From positions 1 through 53,202 of the forward strand of contig JALTLF010000151.1 in the NCBI GenBank assembly GCA_027005735.1: a DNA stretch of 53,202 nucleotides. Direction: 5' to 3'. The notes under the pieces were generated by a model. That model was not told where the DNA came from. It searched no databases and worked only from the letters and a program-made list of their open reading frames with translations. Each line of letters opens with the position of its first letter. Position 1 is the first letter of the stretch. Position numbers and translations under genes: made by a program. Of the stretch, positions 22,056-33,500 are shown one piece after another. Source of the DNA: Chromatiales bacterium (GTDB taxonomy: Bacteria > Pseudomonadota > Gammaproteobacteria > CAMYNG01).

Positions 22056-22616
22056 TCAGTCCCCGTCCTTCCACTTGATGGAACAGCCCATGGATGGCAC
22101 CTGCTCAGCGGGCCCCTGGCCGGTCTTCGCCACCTGAACCATGGCCTCAAAGAGCTCGCGGCGGGCGTCCTCAGGGGCGGTCTCCTTGCGGCTGGCGTCG
22201 AGGCGTCCGCGGTACTGGAGTTCCAGATCGGCGTTGTAGCCGAAGAAGTCCGGGGTGCACACCGCGCCGTAGGCCTTCGCCACCGCCTGGGAGGCGTCCA
22301 TTAAATAAGGAAAGGGGAAGTCGAATTCCTCGGCCACGCGCTGCATGTTCTCGAAGGAGTCCTCCTCGTAGAGGCTCGGATCGTTGGACATGATGGCAAC
22401 GCTCTTTATGCCGTAGTCCAGCAGTTCGCGGGTGTCGCGCACCAGGCGCTCGCGGATGGCCTTGACGTAGGGGCAGTGGTTGCAGATGAACATCACCAGC
22501 AGGCCGTTTTCGCCGCGGCACTCTGCCAGCGTCCAGGTACGCCCGTCCACGCCGGGCAGGGCAAAGTCCACCGCGGGCTTGCCGAATTCACATACTGGGG
22601 TCTCGAGACTGACCAT
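22056..22616 (-). CDS. Thioredoxin-like AhpC/TSA family protein
   Basis: 186 aa from ATG at 22616 preceded by AGGAGG; FALPGVDGRTWTLAECRGENGLLVMFICNHCPYVKAIRERL. Confidence 0.88.
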   Translation of the reverse strand: MVSLETPVCEFGKPAVDFALPGVDGRTWTLAECRGENGLLVMFICNHCPYVKAIRERLVRDTRELLDYGIKSVAIMSNDPSLYEEDSFENMQRVAEEFDFPFPYLMDASQAVAKAYGAVCTPDFFGYNADLELQYRGRLDASRKETAPEDARRELFEAMVQVAKTGQGPAEQVPSMGCSIKWKDGD

Positions 22617-22844
22617 GAGCTTCCTCCTGCCGGCTGGCTGTCTGTGCGTTTCAGTCCGGCCACACGCGGCCGGGGCGGCAGTATACCCCACTCCCGCGCG
22701 CCCGGGGACACGCCCCCGGACCAGCCGCTTCCCTTGCTGTTCAAACACCGTGTTAGCCGCTAGACTAGGGCGCTCTCCACTACCCGGGGACACACCGGGC
22801 CCCCGCGTGGTGCGGGCACGATAACGACAGACGAAGGGATACCC

Positions 22845-24005
<1,161 letters not shown>

Positions 24006-24081
24006 AGAACGGCGCGTGCAGGGGGACTTGCATCTGCGCGGAGATAGTCTAAAAATATCTTTCGGAAATACACCGTCCTTG

Positions 24082-24206
24082 TCTGAGGGGCGCTGCAGCC
24101 TCGCTATTAAATCCGGTCACAGGACTGTCGGCGCCCACCCGGCCCGGCGGCGGGATTTGGTAGCGGGGTCAGGCTCAGACAGCGGTTTCTGTGACAACGG
24201 CGCTCA
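24082..24206 (+). ncRNA. SAH (S-adenosylhomocysteine) riboswitch upstream of ahcY
   Basis: TCTGAGGGGCGCTGCAGCC ... GGGGTCAGGCTCAGA ... AACGGCGCTCA; P1 GTCTGAG/CTCAGAC; hairpin ACAG/CTGT; pseudoknot GCGC pairing; located just before ahcY. Confidence 0.93.
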
Positions 24207-24226
24207 GTAAGCATGGAGAACTCACC

Positions 24227-25642
24227 ATGAGTGCTGTTGCCGATTCAAAATTCACCGATTTCAAGGTTGCCGATCTGTCCCTCGCCGAGTGGGGCCACAA
24301 GGAGATCGCCATCGCCGAGTCCGAGATGCCGGGCCTCATGGCCCTGCGCGAGGAATACGGCGACAGCAAGCCCCTCGAGGGCGCGCGCATCTCCGGCAGC
24401 CTGCACATGACCATCCAGACCGCGGTACTCATCGAGACCCTCGTGGCGCTGGGCGCCGAGGTGCGCTGGGCCTCGTGCAACATCTTCTCCACCCAGGACC
24501 ATGCCGCCGCCGCCATCGCCGACCAGGGGATCCCGGTGTTCGCCTGGAAGGGCGAGACCATCGAGGAATACTGGTGGTGTACCGAGCAGATGATGACCTG
24601 GCCGGACGGCAAGCTGCCCAACATGATCCTCGACGACGGCGGTGACGCCACCCTGCTGGTGCACAAGGGCGCCGAGTTCGAGCGCGCCGGCAAGGTACCC
24701 GACGCCCAGCCGGGTGACAATGAAGAATGGGTCGCCATTCTCAATGTCCTGCGCAACACGAAGGAAAAGGACAAGTGGACGCGTATCGCCGAGAGCGTCA
24801 GGGGCGTCACCGAGGAGACCACCACCGGCGTGCATCGCCTCTACCAGATGGAACAGAAGAACGAGCTGCTGTTCCCGGCCATGAACGTCAACGACTCGGT
24901 GACCAAGTCCAAGTTCGACAACCTCTACGGCTGTCGCGAGTCCCTGCTCGACGGCATCAAGCGCGCCACCGACGTCATGGTCGCCGGCAAGATCTGCGTG
25001 GTGCTGGGCTACGGCGACGTGGGCAAGGGCTGCGCGCAGGCCTTCCGCGGCATGGGTGCCACGGTGCTGGTCACCGAGATCGACCCCATCTGCGCCCTGC
25101 AGGCGGCGATGGAAGGCTACCGCGTGGTCACCATGGACGAGGCCTGCAAGTACGGCGATATCTTCGTCACCGCCACCGGCAACGTGCATGTCATCAACCA
25201 CGACCACATGGCCGCCATGAAGGACGAGGCCATCGTCTGCAACATCGGCCACTTCGACTCCGAGATCGACATCGCCTCGCTGGAGAAGTACCAGTGGGAG
25301 GAGATCAAGCCGGAAGTGGACCACGTCATCTTTCCCGACGGCAAGAAGATCATCGTGCTCGCCAGGGGCCGCCTGGTCAACCTGGGTTGCGCCACCGGCC
25401 ACCCCAGTTTCGTCATGTCGGCCTCCTTCACCAACCAGGTGATGGCGCAGATCGAGTTCTTCCAGCACGCCGACAAGTACGAGAACAGGGTCTATGTGCT
25501 GCCCAAGCACCTCGACGAAAAGGTCGCGCGCCTGCACCTTGGCAAGATCGGCGCCCAGCTGACGCAACTCAGCCAGGAACAGGCCGACTACATCGGCGTG
25601 CCGGTGGACGGTCCCTACAAGCCCGACCACTACCGCTATTAA
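24227..25642 (+). CDS. ahcY: Adenosylhomocysteinase
   Basis: [42 protein letters not shown]...; start placed at ATG 24227 with GGAGAA upstream, not the GTG at 24191 inside the riboswitch. Confidence 0.96.
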   Translation: MSAVADSKFTDFKVADLSLAEWGHKEIAIAESEMPGLMALREEYGDSKPLEGARISGSLHMTIQTAVLIETLVALGAEVRWASCNIFSTQDHAAAAIADQGIPVFAWKGETIEEYWWCTEQMMTWPDGKLPNMILDDGGDATLLVHKGAEFERAGKVPDAQPGDNEEWVAILNVLRNTKEKDKWTRIAESVRGVTEETTTGVHRLYQMEQKNELLFPAMNVNDSVTKSKFDNLYGCRESLLDGIKRATDVMVAGKICVVLGYGDVGKGCAQAFRGMGATVLVTEIDPICALQAAMEGYRVVTMDEACKYGDIFVTATGNVHVINHDHMAAMKDEAIVCNIGHFDSEIDIASLEKYQWEEIKPEVDHVIFPDGKKIIVLARGRLVNLGCATGHPSFVMSASFTNQVMAQIEFFQHADKYENRVYVLPKHLDEKVARLHLGKIGAQLTQLSQEQADYIGVPVDGPYKPDHYRY

Positions 25643-25730
25643 GTCAGTCACGAGGTACGCGCGGCGAGGAACGAGGATCAAATCCCTGTTCCTGTCGCCT
25701 GTGCCGCGTGACTTGCGCTGACACCCTGTC

Positions 25731-26576
25731 ATGGATACGCAAAAAAAATATCAACCCACCTTCAGTTTCGAGTTCTTTCCGCCCAAGACGACGGAGGGCG
25801 CGGAGAAATTGCGCCGCGTGCGCGAGGAACTGGGGGCGCTCAAGCCGCGCTACTTCTCCGTCACCTTTGGCGCCGGCGGCAGCACGCAGAAGGGCACGCT
25901 GGAGACGGTGCTGGAGATCCGCGCCGCCGGTTACGACGCCGCGCCGCACCTGTCCTGCATCGGCACCAGCCGCGAGTTCATCCGTGAACTGCTCAACACC
26001 TACCTGGAGCACGACATCACTCACATCGTCGCGCTGCGCGGCGACATGCCCTCCGGCATGGGCGGCAACGGCGATTTCGCCCACGCCAATGAGCTGGTGA
26101 GTTTCATTCGCGCCGAGACCGGCGACCGCTTCCACATCGAGGTGGCGGCCTATCCCGAGTTTCACCCCCAGGCACGCTCGGCGCAGGACGACCTGCAAAA
26201 CTTCAAGCGCAAGGTGGACGCCGGCGCCAGTAGCGCCCTGACGCAGTATTTCTACAACCCGGATGCCTATTTCCGTTTCATCGAGAGTTGCGAAAAGATG
26301 GGCGTGGACATCCCGGTGGTGCCCGGCATCATGCCCATCACCAATTACACGCAACTGGCGCGCTTCTCCGATGCCTGTGGCGCCGAGATCCCGCGCTGGA
26401 TCCGCAAACGACTCGAAGGCTTCGGCGACGATCGCGACTCCCTGCTGGCCTTCGGTCACGACGTGGTCACCACCCTGTGCCGCCAGCTTCTGGACGCGGG
26501 CGCGCCGGGCCTGCATTTCTACACCATGAACCGCACCGCGCCGACCCTGGCCATCTGGAAAGATCTGGGTCTGTAG
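25731..26576 (+). CDS. metF: Methylenetetrahydrofolate reductase
   Basis: PTFSFEFFPPKTTEGAEKLRRVREEL...SVTFGAGGSTQKGTLETV...FYTMNRTAPTLAIWKDLGL. Confidence 0.96.
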   Translation: MDTQKKYQPTFSFEFFPPKTTEGAEKLRRVREELGALKPRYFSVTFGAGGSTQKGTLETVLEIRAAGYDAAPHLSCIGTSREFIRELLNTYLEHDITHIVALRGDMPSGMGGNGDFAHANELVSFIRAETGDRFHIEVAAYPEFHPQARSAQDDLQNFKRKVDAGASSALTQYFYNPDAYFRFIESCEKMGVDIPVVPGIMPITNYTQLARFSDACGAEIPRWIRKRLEGFGDDRDSLLAFGHDVVTTLCRQLLDAGAPGLHFYTMNRTAPTLAIWKDLGL

Positions 26577-26640
26577 TTCGATCCACGCTGGTCAAAATTC
26601 ATCTCGTGACGGAACGGTGGTACAAGCGACGGGAACGCGG

Positions 26641-26726
26641 TTGTTACCTGCCGGGACCGTGCGCCAGAGGGATGTGGCGCCCGAGCCTGCAGGGATGCAT
26701 ATACGGCGTGTCCCGGCAGGTAACAA
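26641..26726. repeat. Dispersed palindromic repeat (copy A) with 17-bp inverted ends and inner hairpin
   Basis: TTGTTACCTGCCGGGAC (26641-26657) inverted at 26710-26726; inner GCGCCA-gagggatg-TGGCGC (26661-26680); shares CGAGC...CAGGGATG...GCGTGTCC with 53138-53169. Confidence 0.75.
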
Positions 26727-26750
26727 GCGCGTGACCATTCGAGCCTGAAC

Positions 26751-28118
26751 ATGTCCCACAGCCGACATCCAGACAACAAGGCACTGACCCGGCGCGACCT
26801 CGCCGTGCTCTGGCATCCCTGCACGCAGATGAAGGACCACGAGTCCCTGCCCATGATCCCCATTGCCCGCGGCGAGGGCGTATGGCTCTACGACTTCGAC
26901 GGCCGGCGCTACCTCGATGCCATCTCCTCCTGGTGGGTCAACCTGTTTGGCCACTGCAACCCGCATATCAACCAGCGCCTGCGTGAACAACTCGAAACCC
27001 TGGAACACGTCATCCTCGCTGGTTTCACCCACGAGGCGGTGGTGGAGCTGTCGGAAAAACTCGTCGCCCTGACGCCGCCGGGACTCAAGCGCTGCTTCTA
27101 TGCCGACAACGGCTCCTCGGCCATCGAGGTGGCTTTGAAGATGAGCTTTCACTACTGGCACAACCGCGGACAGACGGGCAAGACGCGCTTCATCTCGCTG
27201 AGCAACAGCTACCACGGCGAGACCCTCGGCGCCCTGTCGGTGGGCAACGTGGAACTCTACAAGGACACCTACGGCCCCCTGCTGCTCGACGTCATCACCG
27301 TGCCTGGCCCCGACTGTTACCACCGCGAGGCGGGCGAATCCTGTCGCGACTACAGCGCCCGCATGTTCGCCCACATGGAAACGGCGCTGGAGAAGCACGC
27401 CGAGGAAACCTGCGCGGTGGTGGTGGAACCGCTTGTGCAGTGCGCCGGCGGCATGCGCATGTACGATGCCGTGTACCTCGAAATGCTGCGCGAGGCCTGC
27501 GACCGCCACGGCGTGCATCTCATCGCCGACGAGATCGCCGTGGGCTTTGGCCGCAGCGGCACCCTGTTTGCCTGCGAACAGGCGGGCATTACGCCCGACT
27601 TCATGTGCCTGTCCAAGGGGCTCACCGGCGGCTACCTGCCCCTGTCGGTATGCCTCACCACCGACGACATCTATGCCGCCTTCTACGACGACTACGCAAG
27701 GCTCACCGCCTTCCTGCATTCCCATAGCTATACCGGCAACGCGCTGGCCTGCCGCGCCGCGCTGGCGACGCTGGAGCTGTTCGAGGCCAGTGATGTCATC
27801 GGCGCCAACCGCACCCTCGCCGCCCACATGGCCGGGGCCGCGGCACGCCTGGCGGATCATCCCCACGTGGGCGAGGTACGCCAGACCGGCATGATACTCG
27901 CCATGGAGATGAGCCCCGACGGCACGCGCAACACCGCCTATCCCTGGCAGGAACGCCGCGGCCTGCGCGTTTACCGCCATGCGCTGGAAAACGAGGTCCT
28001 GCTGCGCCCGCTGGGCAACGTCATCTATCTCATGCCGCCCTACGTCATCACCCCTGAAGAGATCGATCACTGCCTCGCCGTGGCCGCGCGGGGGATCGAC
28101 CTGGCCACATGCGACTGA
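26751..28118 (+). CDS. bioA: Adenosylmethionine-8-amino-7-oxononanoate aminotransferase
   Basis: LWHPCTQMKDHESLPMIPIARGEGVWLYDFDGRRYLDAISSWWVNLFGHCNP...FYADNGSSAIEVALKMSFHYW. Confidence 0.96.
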   Translation: MSHSRHPDNKALTRRDLAVLWHPCTQMKDHESLPMIPIARGEGVWLYDFDGRRYLDAISSWWVNLFGHCNPHINQRLREQLETLEHVILAGFTHEAVVELSEKLVALTPPGLKRCFYADNGSSAIEVALKMSFHYWHNRGQTGKTRFISLSNSYHGETLGALSVGNVELYKDTYGPLLLDVITVPGPDCYHREAGESCRDYSARMFAHMETALEKHAEETCAVVVEPLVQCAGGMRMYDAVYLEMLREACDRHGVHLIADEIAVGFGRSGTLFACEQAGITPDFMCLSKGLTGGYLPLSVCLTTDDIYAAFYDDYARLTAFLHSHSYTGNALACRAALATLELFEASDVIGANRTLAAHMAGAAARLADHPHVGEVRQTGMILAMEMSPDGTRNTAYPWQERRGLRVYRHALENEVLLRPLGNVIYLMPPYVITPEEIDHCLAVAARGIDLATCD

Positions 28119-28852
28119 CCCGCCTCTACACACCCCAGCCGCTCGCCAGCGGCGCGACGGTGACGCTGGATCCCCGCGCCGCCGGTCACTGCGCCCGGGT
28201 GCTGCGCATGCGCGCCGGTGACGCCATCGTGCTTTTCAACGGCGAAGGAGGCGAGTACCAGGCCCGCCTGGAGACGGTCAACAGGCGGGAAGTCCGCGCG
28301 GAGGTGGGCCGCTTCGATGCGGTGTCGCGGGAATCCTCCCTGCGCGTCACGCTCTACCAGGCGCTGGCGCGGGGCGAACGCATGGACTATGCGCTGCAGA
28401 AAGCCGTCGAACTGGGGGTCGCGGCCGTGGTCCCGGTGCTCACGCGCCGCTGCGTGGTGCAACTGGACGCGCAGAAGCGGGAACGGCGCATGGCCCACTG
28501 GGCCGGCGTCGTCACCAGCGCCTGCGAACAGAGCGGACGCACGCGCCTGCCGGCGCTGCACCCGCCCATGACACTGGCGCAGGTACTCGAAACAGGCGGG
28601 GGTAACGATACGCAACTGCGGCTGGTGCTCGATCCCGAAGCGCAGGAGGGGCTCTCGCAACTGGCGAACAATTCCGACGAGGTGGATCTGCTCATCGGCC
28701 CGGAGGGCGGCCTGGACACGGCGGAGATCGCCGCCTGCCGGGCGGCGGGCTTCACGCCGCTGCGCTTCGGCCCCCGCGTCCTGCGCACGGAGACTGCCGG
28801 CGCGGCGGTGATCGCCGCGCTACAGTCACGCTGGGGGGATCTCGATCACTGA
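28109..28852 (+). CDS. rsmE: 16S rRNA m3U1498 methyltransferase
   Basis: HCARVLRMRAGDAIVLFNGEGGEY...KAVELGVAAVVPVLTRRCVV...LIGPEGGLDTAEIAACRAAGFTPLRFGPRVLRTETA. Confidence 0.95.
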   Translation: MRLTRLYTPQPLASGATVTLDPRAAGHCARVLRMRAGDAIVLFNGEGGEYQARLETVNRREVRAEVGRFDAVSRESSLRVTLYQALARGERMDYALQKAVELGVAAVVPVLTRRCVVQLDAQKRERRMAHWAGVVTSACEQSGRTRLPALHPPMTLAQVLETGGGNDTQLRLVLDPEAQEGLSQLANNSDEVDLLIGPEGGLDTAEIAACRAAGFTPLRFGPRVLRTETAGAAVIAALQSRWGDLDH

Positions 28853-28864
28853 GGGCCGGGGGGA

Positions 28865-29371
28865 TCAGCTGGACAGCAGGCGCAGCAGGCGTGCCTCGAG
28901 ATCGTCGATGTTGGGCACCATCACCGGCTGGTTGCCCAGCAGGGCGTAGCTGGCCACGGTGGGCGATGGCACGCTGATGTCGTTGTTGGGCATGATGGCG
29001 TTCATGCCCACCACCTGGAGATGGGGGATACCCTGTGAAAGGAGGCCGATGTAGGGCAGCCGCGCGTTGCCATTGAGGGTATTGAGCACCACGATGCGGG
29101 AACGCGAGGTGGGTGCCGCTACCTTGCCGCCGATGGCCGCCTCGAAGGAGAACACCGGCACGCGGTAGTCACGCCAGTTGACCATGCCCAGGAACCACTC
29201 GGGGCCGTCCTGCGTGGGTTCGGGTTTGTCGTAGGACACCACCTCGGCGACGGTGGTGTTGGGCAACAGCACCTGTTCACCCTTGAGGGGTATGAGCAGG
29301 CAGTTGACGACATCGGCGCGGCCGCTCTGCGCGACGCCTTCGTCAGTACCGATCTGGGTTACGTCCACCAT
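28865..29371 (-). CDS. chpC: CheW-like protein ChpC of the Pil-Chp system
   Basis: CheW fold (LLPNTTVAEVVSYDKPEPTQDGPEWFLGMVNWRDYRVPVFSFE); last gene of the pil-chp cluster. Confidence 0.85.
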   Translation of the reverse strand: MVDVTQIGTDEGVAQSGRADVVNCLLIPLKGEQVLLPNTTVAEVVSYDKPEPTQDGPEWFLGMVNWRDYRVPVFSFEAAIGGKVAAPTSRSRIVVLNTLNGNARLPYIGLLSQGIPHLQVVGMNAIMPNNDISVPSPTVASYALLGNQPVMVPNIDDLEARLLRLLSS

Positions 29372-29386
29372 GGCGGATCATCCTGT

Positions 29387-30511
29387 CTAGTTGAGACTGT
29401 TGAAATGCTTGACCAGTTGTTGCGCCAGTTCCTCGGGGCTGGCGGACAGGGCCACCAGGCCGGTGGCGCGTGCGGCATCGGGCATGCTGCTCATGACGCA
29501 ACTGGCACCGTCCTGCGCCCACACCAGTCCGCCGCGTCGATGCATCTCGCGGATCCCCTCGCGGCCATCGTCCCCCAGGCCGCTGAAGAGGATCGCCCCG
29601 GAACGCGCCGGGTAACGCCGTGCCACGTCCTCGATGACCATGTCGATGGAGGGCGTGTAACGCGCCCGGCTCGGCGCGGGATGCAGTTCCACCGTACCCA
29701 CGGAGTTGATCACCAGGCGCTCCGCCACCGGCGCGAGCAAAACCTGCCCGTGGCGCAAGACGTGGCCCACCTGGGGCTGGCATACGCGCAACGGCGTCTC
29801 CCGGTCCAGTTGCTCGGCCAGCAGGCCGACGAAACGCGTGCCGAGGTGCTGCGCCAGCACGAAGGCCGCCGGGATGTCCGCCGGCAGGGCGGCGAGAAAA
29901 CGCTTGAGGGCCTCCGGCCCCCCCAGCGAGGCGCCGAGCACCCACACGTTCATGGCCACCTCGCCCTTGGGCGTCTGGCCGGGGAAGACGCGATCCTCGC
30001 CCAGCTTGATGGAGCCGCTGTCGAGGGCGTACATGCCCGAATCCATGCCCTCGCTGAGATTGACCTCGATGCCCGATTCGCGCGAGGCCAGCTCGACGAT
30101 CTTGCGTAACAGGGTGGTATGCCAGCGCGCCAGCGAGCGCGGCTCCCTGAGGGTCAGCGCGGAGATGTCGTTGAAGACGATGGGCACCGGCGAATCGTCC
30201 AGCAGGGCGTCGAGTACCGCCTCGTCGTGCTCAATGTCGTCATGCAGATCGAGGATCAACACCTCGGCCTCGCTGGCGGCGAGGCGGTCAATGAGACCGG
30301 CATGCAGGGATTCGCTCAGCACCACCTTGAGACCACGATCCTTGAGGGCGTTTTCCAGGTAGCTGCGCTGGCGCAGGGAATCGGAGGCAATGGCGATGTG
30401 GACCTTGCGCAACTCCAGCGTCGCGGGAGATGGCGAACGTTCCTCGGGCTTGCTCTCTGCGCCAGCGGCATCGACGGATAGCGCCTTGATGAATTTCATC
30501 GAGCCCTTCAT
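29387..30511 (-). CDS. chpB: CheB-type methylesterase with divergent receiver domain
   Basis: WVLGASLGGPEALKRFLAAL, AQHLG, LFSGLGDDGREGIREM carry CheB-like Ser/His/Asp positions; N-terminal receiver-like domain is degenerate. Confidence 0.88.
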   Translation of the reverse strand: MKGSMKFIKALSVDAAGAESKPEERSPSPATLELRKVHIAIASDSLRQRSYLENALKDRGLKVVLSESLHAGLIDRLAASEAEVLILDLHDDIEHDEAVLDALLDDSPVPIVFNDISALTLREPRSLARWHTTLLRKIVELASRESGIEVNLSEGMDSGMYALDSGSIKLGEDRVFPGQTPKGEVAMNVWVLGASLGGPEALKRFLAALPADIPAAFVLAQHLGTRFVGLLAEQLDRETPLRVCQPQVGHVLRHGQVLLAPVAERLVINSVGTVELHPAPSRARYTPSIDMVIEDVARRYPARSGAILFSGLGDDGREGIREMHRRGGLVWAQDGASCVMSSMPDAARATGLVALSASPEELAQQLVKHFNSLN

Positions 30512-30523
30512 GGCGCGGCCCGC

Positions 30524-33500
30524 CTACTGCGACTCGGCGAGCAGGGCCGAAATATTGTCGATCAGGTCCGTCTCCTGGAAGGGCTTGCCCATGTAACGGT
30601 TCACACCGATGGCGAGCGCGCGATCACGGTGCTTTTCACCCGTACGCGAGGTGATCATGATAATGGGGATATTCTCCAGCGCCCTGTCGTTGCGCATGTT
30701 GGTGGCCAGCTCGAAACCGTCCATGCGTGGCATCTCGATGTCCAGCAGCATGATGTCGGGCTTCACTTCCTGCAACTGGGCCAGCGCATCGACGCCGTCC
30801 TTCGCGGTGACCACCTCCATGTCGTTGCGCTCCAGCAGGCGCGTGGTGACCTTGCGCACGGTGATGGAGTCGTCGACCACCATGACCAGGGGTTTCTTCG
30901 CCTCGGCGGCCTCTTCCTCGCTCGGCGCCACCGGCATGATCTCGGCCTCGGTGTGCTCGGCGAAGTCCACCATGCGCACCAGTGCGCCAAGATCGAGGAT
31001 CAGCACGACACTGCCGTCGCCCATGATGGTGGCACCGGAAATCCCCCGCAGGGTGCTCAGTTGCGGGCCCACCGGCTTGACCACCACTTCGCGGCTGCCG
31101 ATGAGGCCATCGACGCGGATGGCGGCGCGGAAGTCACCGCTGCGCACCAGCAACAGGGGGATGCGCTCGTCGGGCGCGGGCGTGCCGGCCTCGGCCAGGC
31201 CCAGCGTGGCGCCGAGGTTGAGGTAACGGTAGTCCTGCCCTACCCACTTGTAGAGCTTCTTCTCCGACTGCTGCAACTGCTGGATGACCTCGCCGCTGAC
31301 GCGCTCGACGCCTTCCACGCCCAGCAGCGGCACGGCGTAGGTTTCGTCGGCCACGTGTACCAGCAGGGCGCGGGTGACCGACAGCGATTGCGGCAGGCGC
31401 ACGATGAAGCTGGTGCCCTTACCCTTCTCGGTATCGATCTGCAGGGCGCCGCCGAGTTTCTTGATCTCGCTGCTCACCACGTCCATGCCCACGCCACGCC
31501 CGGCGATCTGGGTGACCTCGCTGGCGGTACTGAAGCCGGACTCCATGATCAGGTCCAGCAGTTCGTTCTTGCCCGGTGTCGCGTCGGGATCGAGCAGGCC
31601 ACGGTCGATGGCGGTGGCGCGCACGGCATCGAGATCGATGCCGCGACCGTCGTCACGCATGGTGATCACCAGGTCGTTGCCCTCGCGTTCCAGGTGCAGA
31701 TGGATCTGGCCTGTTTCCTTCTTGCCCGCCGCACTGCGCTCCGCGGGGCTTTCGATACCGTGGGCGATGGCATTGCGCAGCATGTGTTCCAGCGGCGCGA
31801 GCACGCGCTCGAGCACGGTGCGATCAAGTTCATTGTCCATGCCGTGGATGTGCAACTCGGCCTGCTTGCCCAGCTCCTGGCTGGTCTGGCGCGCGATGCG
31901 CCGCAGGCGCGGTACCTGGTTGGAGAAGGGCACCATGCGCGTGCGCATGAGGCCTTCCTGCAGCTCGGTATTCACGCGTGACTGTTGCAGCAGCAGGGTT
32001 TCCGACTCGCGCGTCAGGTTGGCAAGAATGTTGCGCAGGCTGTCGAGGTCATTGAGACTCTCCATCATGCCGCGCGAGAGCTGCTGCATCATGGTGAAGC
32101 GGTCGAACTCCAGCGGGTCGAAGTCTTCGTAACTGCGTCCCGTGGTCTCCTCGAAACGGTGCTGGATCTGCGCCTCGGCCTCGATCTCAAACTTGCGCAA
32201 CTGTTCGCGCAGGCGCGTGACGGTATCGTCCAGTTCCTGCAGGTTGTAGCGGAAGGTATTGTTCTGCTGCTCGAGGCGCGAGCGGTAAATACTCACTTCG
32301 CCGGCAAAGTTGACCAGATCGTCGACGAGATCGGCGCGCACGCGGATCTGCTCGCCCTGGGGTCGCACCACGGGCCGCGCGGGCTCCTTCTCCGCCGGCG
32401 CGACATCGGGAGCGGCCTCCGGCACCGGCTCGGGCGCGCGGCCCTCCAGCGGCACCACGTTGTCGGCGCCCGGGCTGGTGTCCGGGGCTTCCTCGGCCGG
32501 GACGGTGAGATCGAGATCCGGCGCGGGCCCTTCCTCTTCCTCGGGCAACATCAATTCCATCTCCTCGGAATCGGCGCCACCCGGCTCCGGCGAGGACGCC
32601 GGGCCGTCCGTGTCATCGACCTCGGTCTCCGCAGTGGCTTCGGAGAAGTCAAATTCGATCTCCTGGGTCCGATCCGCGGCCTCCGGCGAGGACGACGCGC
32701 TCTCCTCGGCGGGAGACACGGGCGACGGCGCCGCGGCTTCTTCTGCCACCTCGCCGCCGGCGGCCAGGGTGTCGAGCTGGCCGACGAGTTCCGTCGCGGC
32801 CGCCAGGGGACCACGCCGGCGCAGCTGTTCGAGCATCTCGACGAGGCGGTCCTGCGCCTTGAGCAGCAGATTGAACATGGTCGGCGAGACCTGGAGGCGG
32901 CCATCCACCACCGCGGTCAGGAGGGTCTCGATACTGTGGGCAAGATCGCCGATCTCGCTGACCCCCGCCATGCGCGCGCCGCCCTTGAGGGTGTGGAGCT
33001 GGCGTTGCAGGGCCTCGATGTATTCACCATTGGCCTCGTCCTCGGCCCAGGCATGCAGGGTATTGTCGCTCTCCTCGAGGATTTCCGTGCCTTCTTCGAG
33101 GAAGATCTCCAGCAACTCCTCGTCATACTCCTGCGGCAGGGCCGCCGCTTCGGGCGCCGGCGCCGCGTCCGCGCCCCCGGCCGTGGCGGCATCGTCGCCC
33201 GGCGCGCTCTCCGCCGCAAGCTCGTCGTGGAGGGCCTGGATACGCGTGAGCAGGGCGCTGTTGTCGGCCAGCGGCTCGCCCGGCGTGCCCACCTGTTCCA
33301 CCGCCTGGGTGACGTACTCAACGTAGTCCTCGAGCAGATCCACCGCGGCCGTGGGCAGGGACTGCGAGACATCGGACAGCAGCTTGACGTACTTCTCGAA
33401 CAGACCGCTCAGTGCCGCCACGGGCTGCATGCCGGTGGTGCGCGAACTGCCCGAGAGGGTATGCAGGGCACGCAGCAGCTCCGGCGTGACCTCGCTGTTT

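Noticed and set aside
24191-24226. GTG at 24191 as ahcY start
   Set aside because: It lies inside the SAH riboswitch core; ATG 24227 has a ribosome-binding site and matches the family N-terminus.
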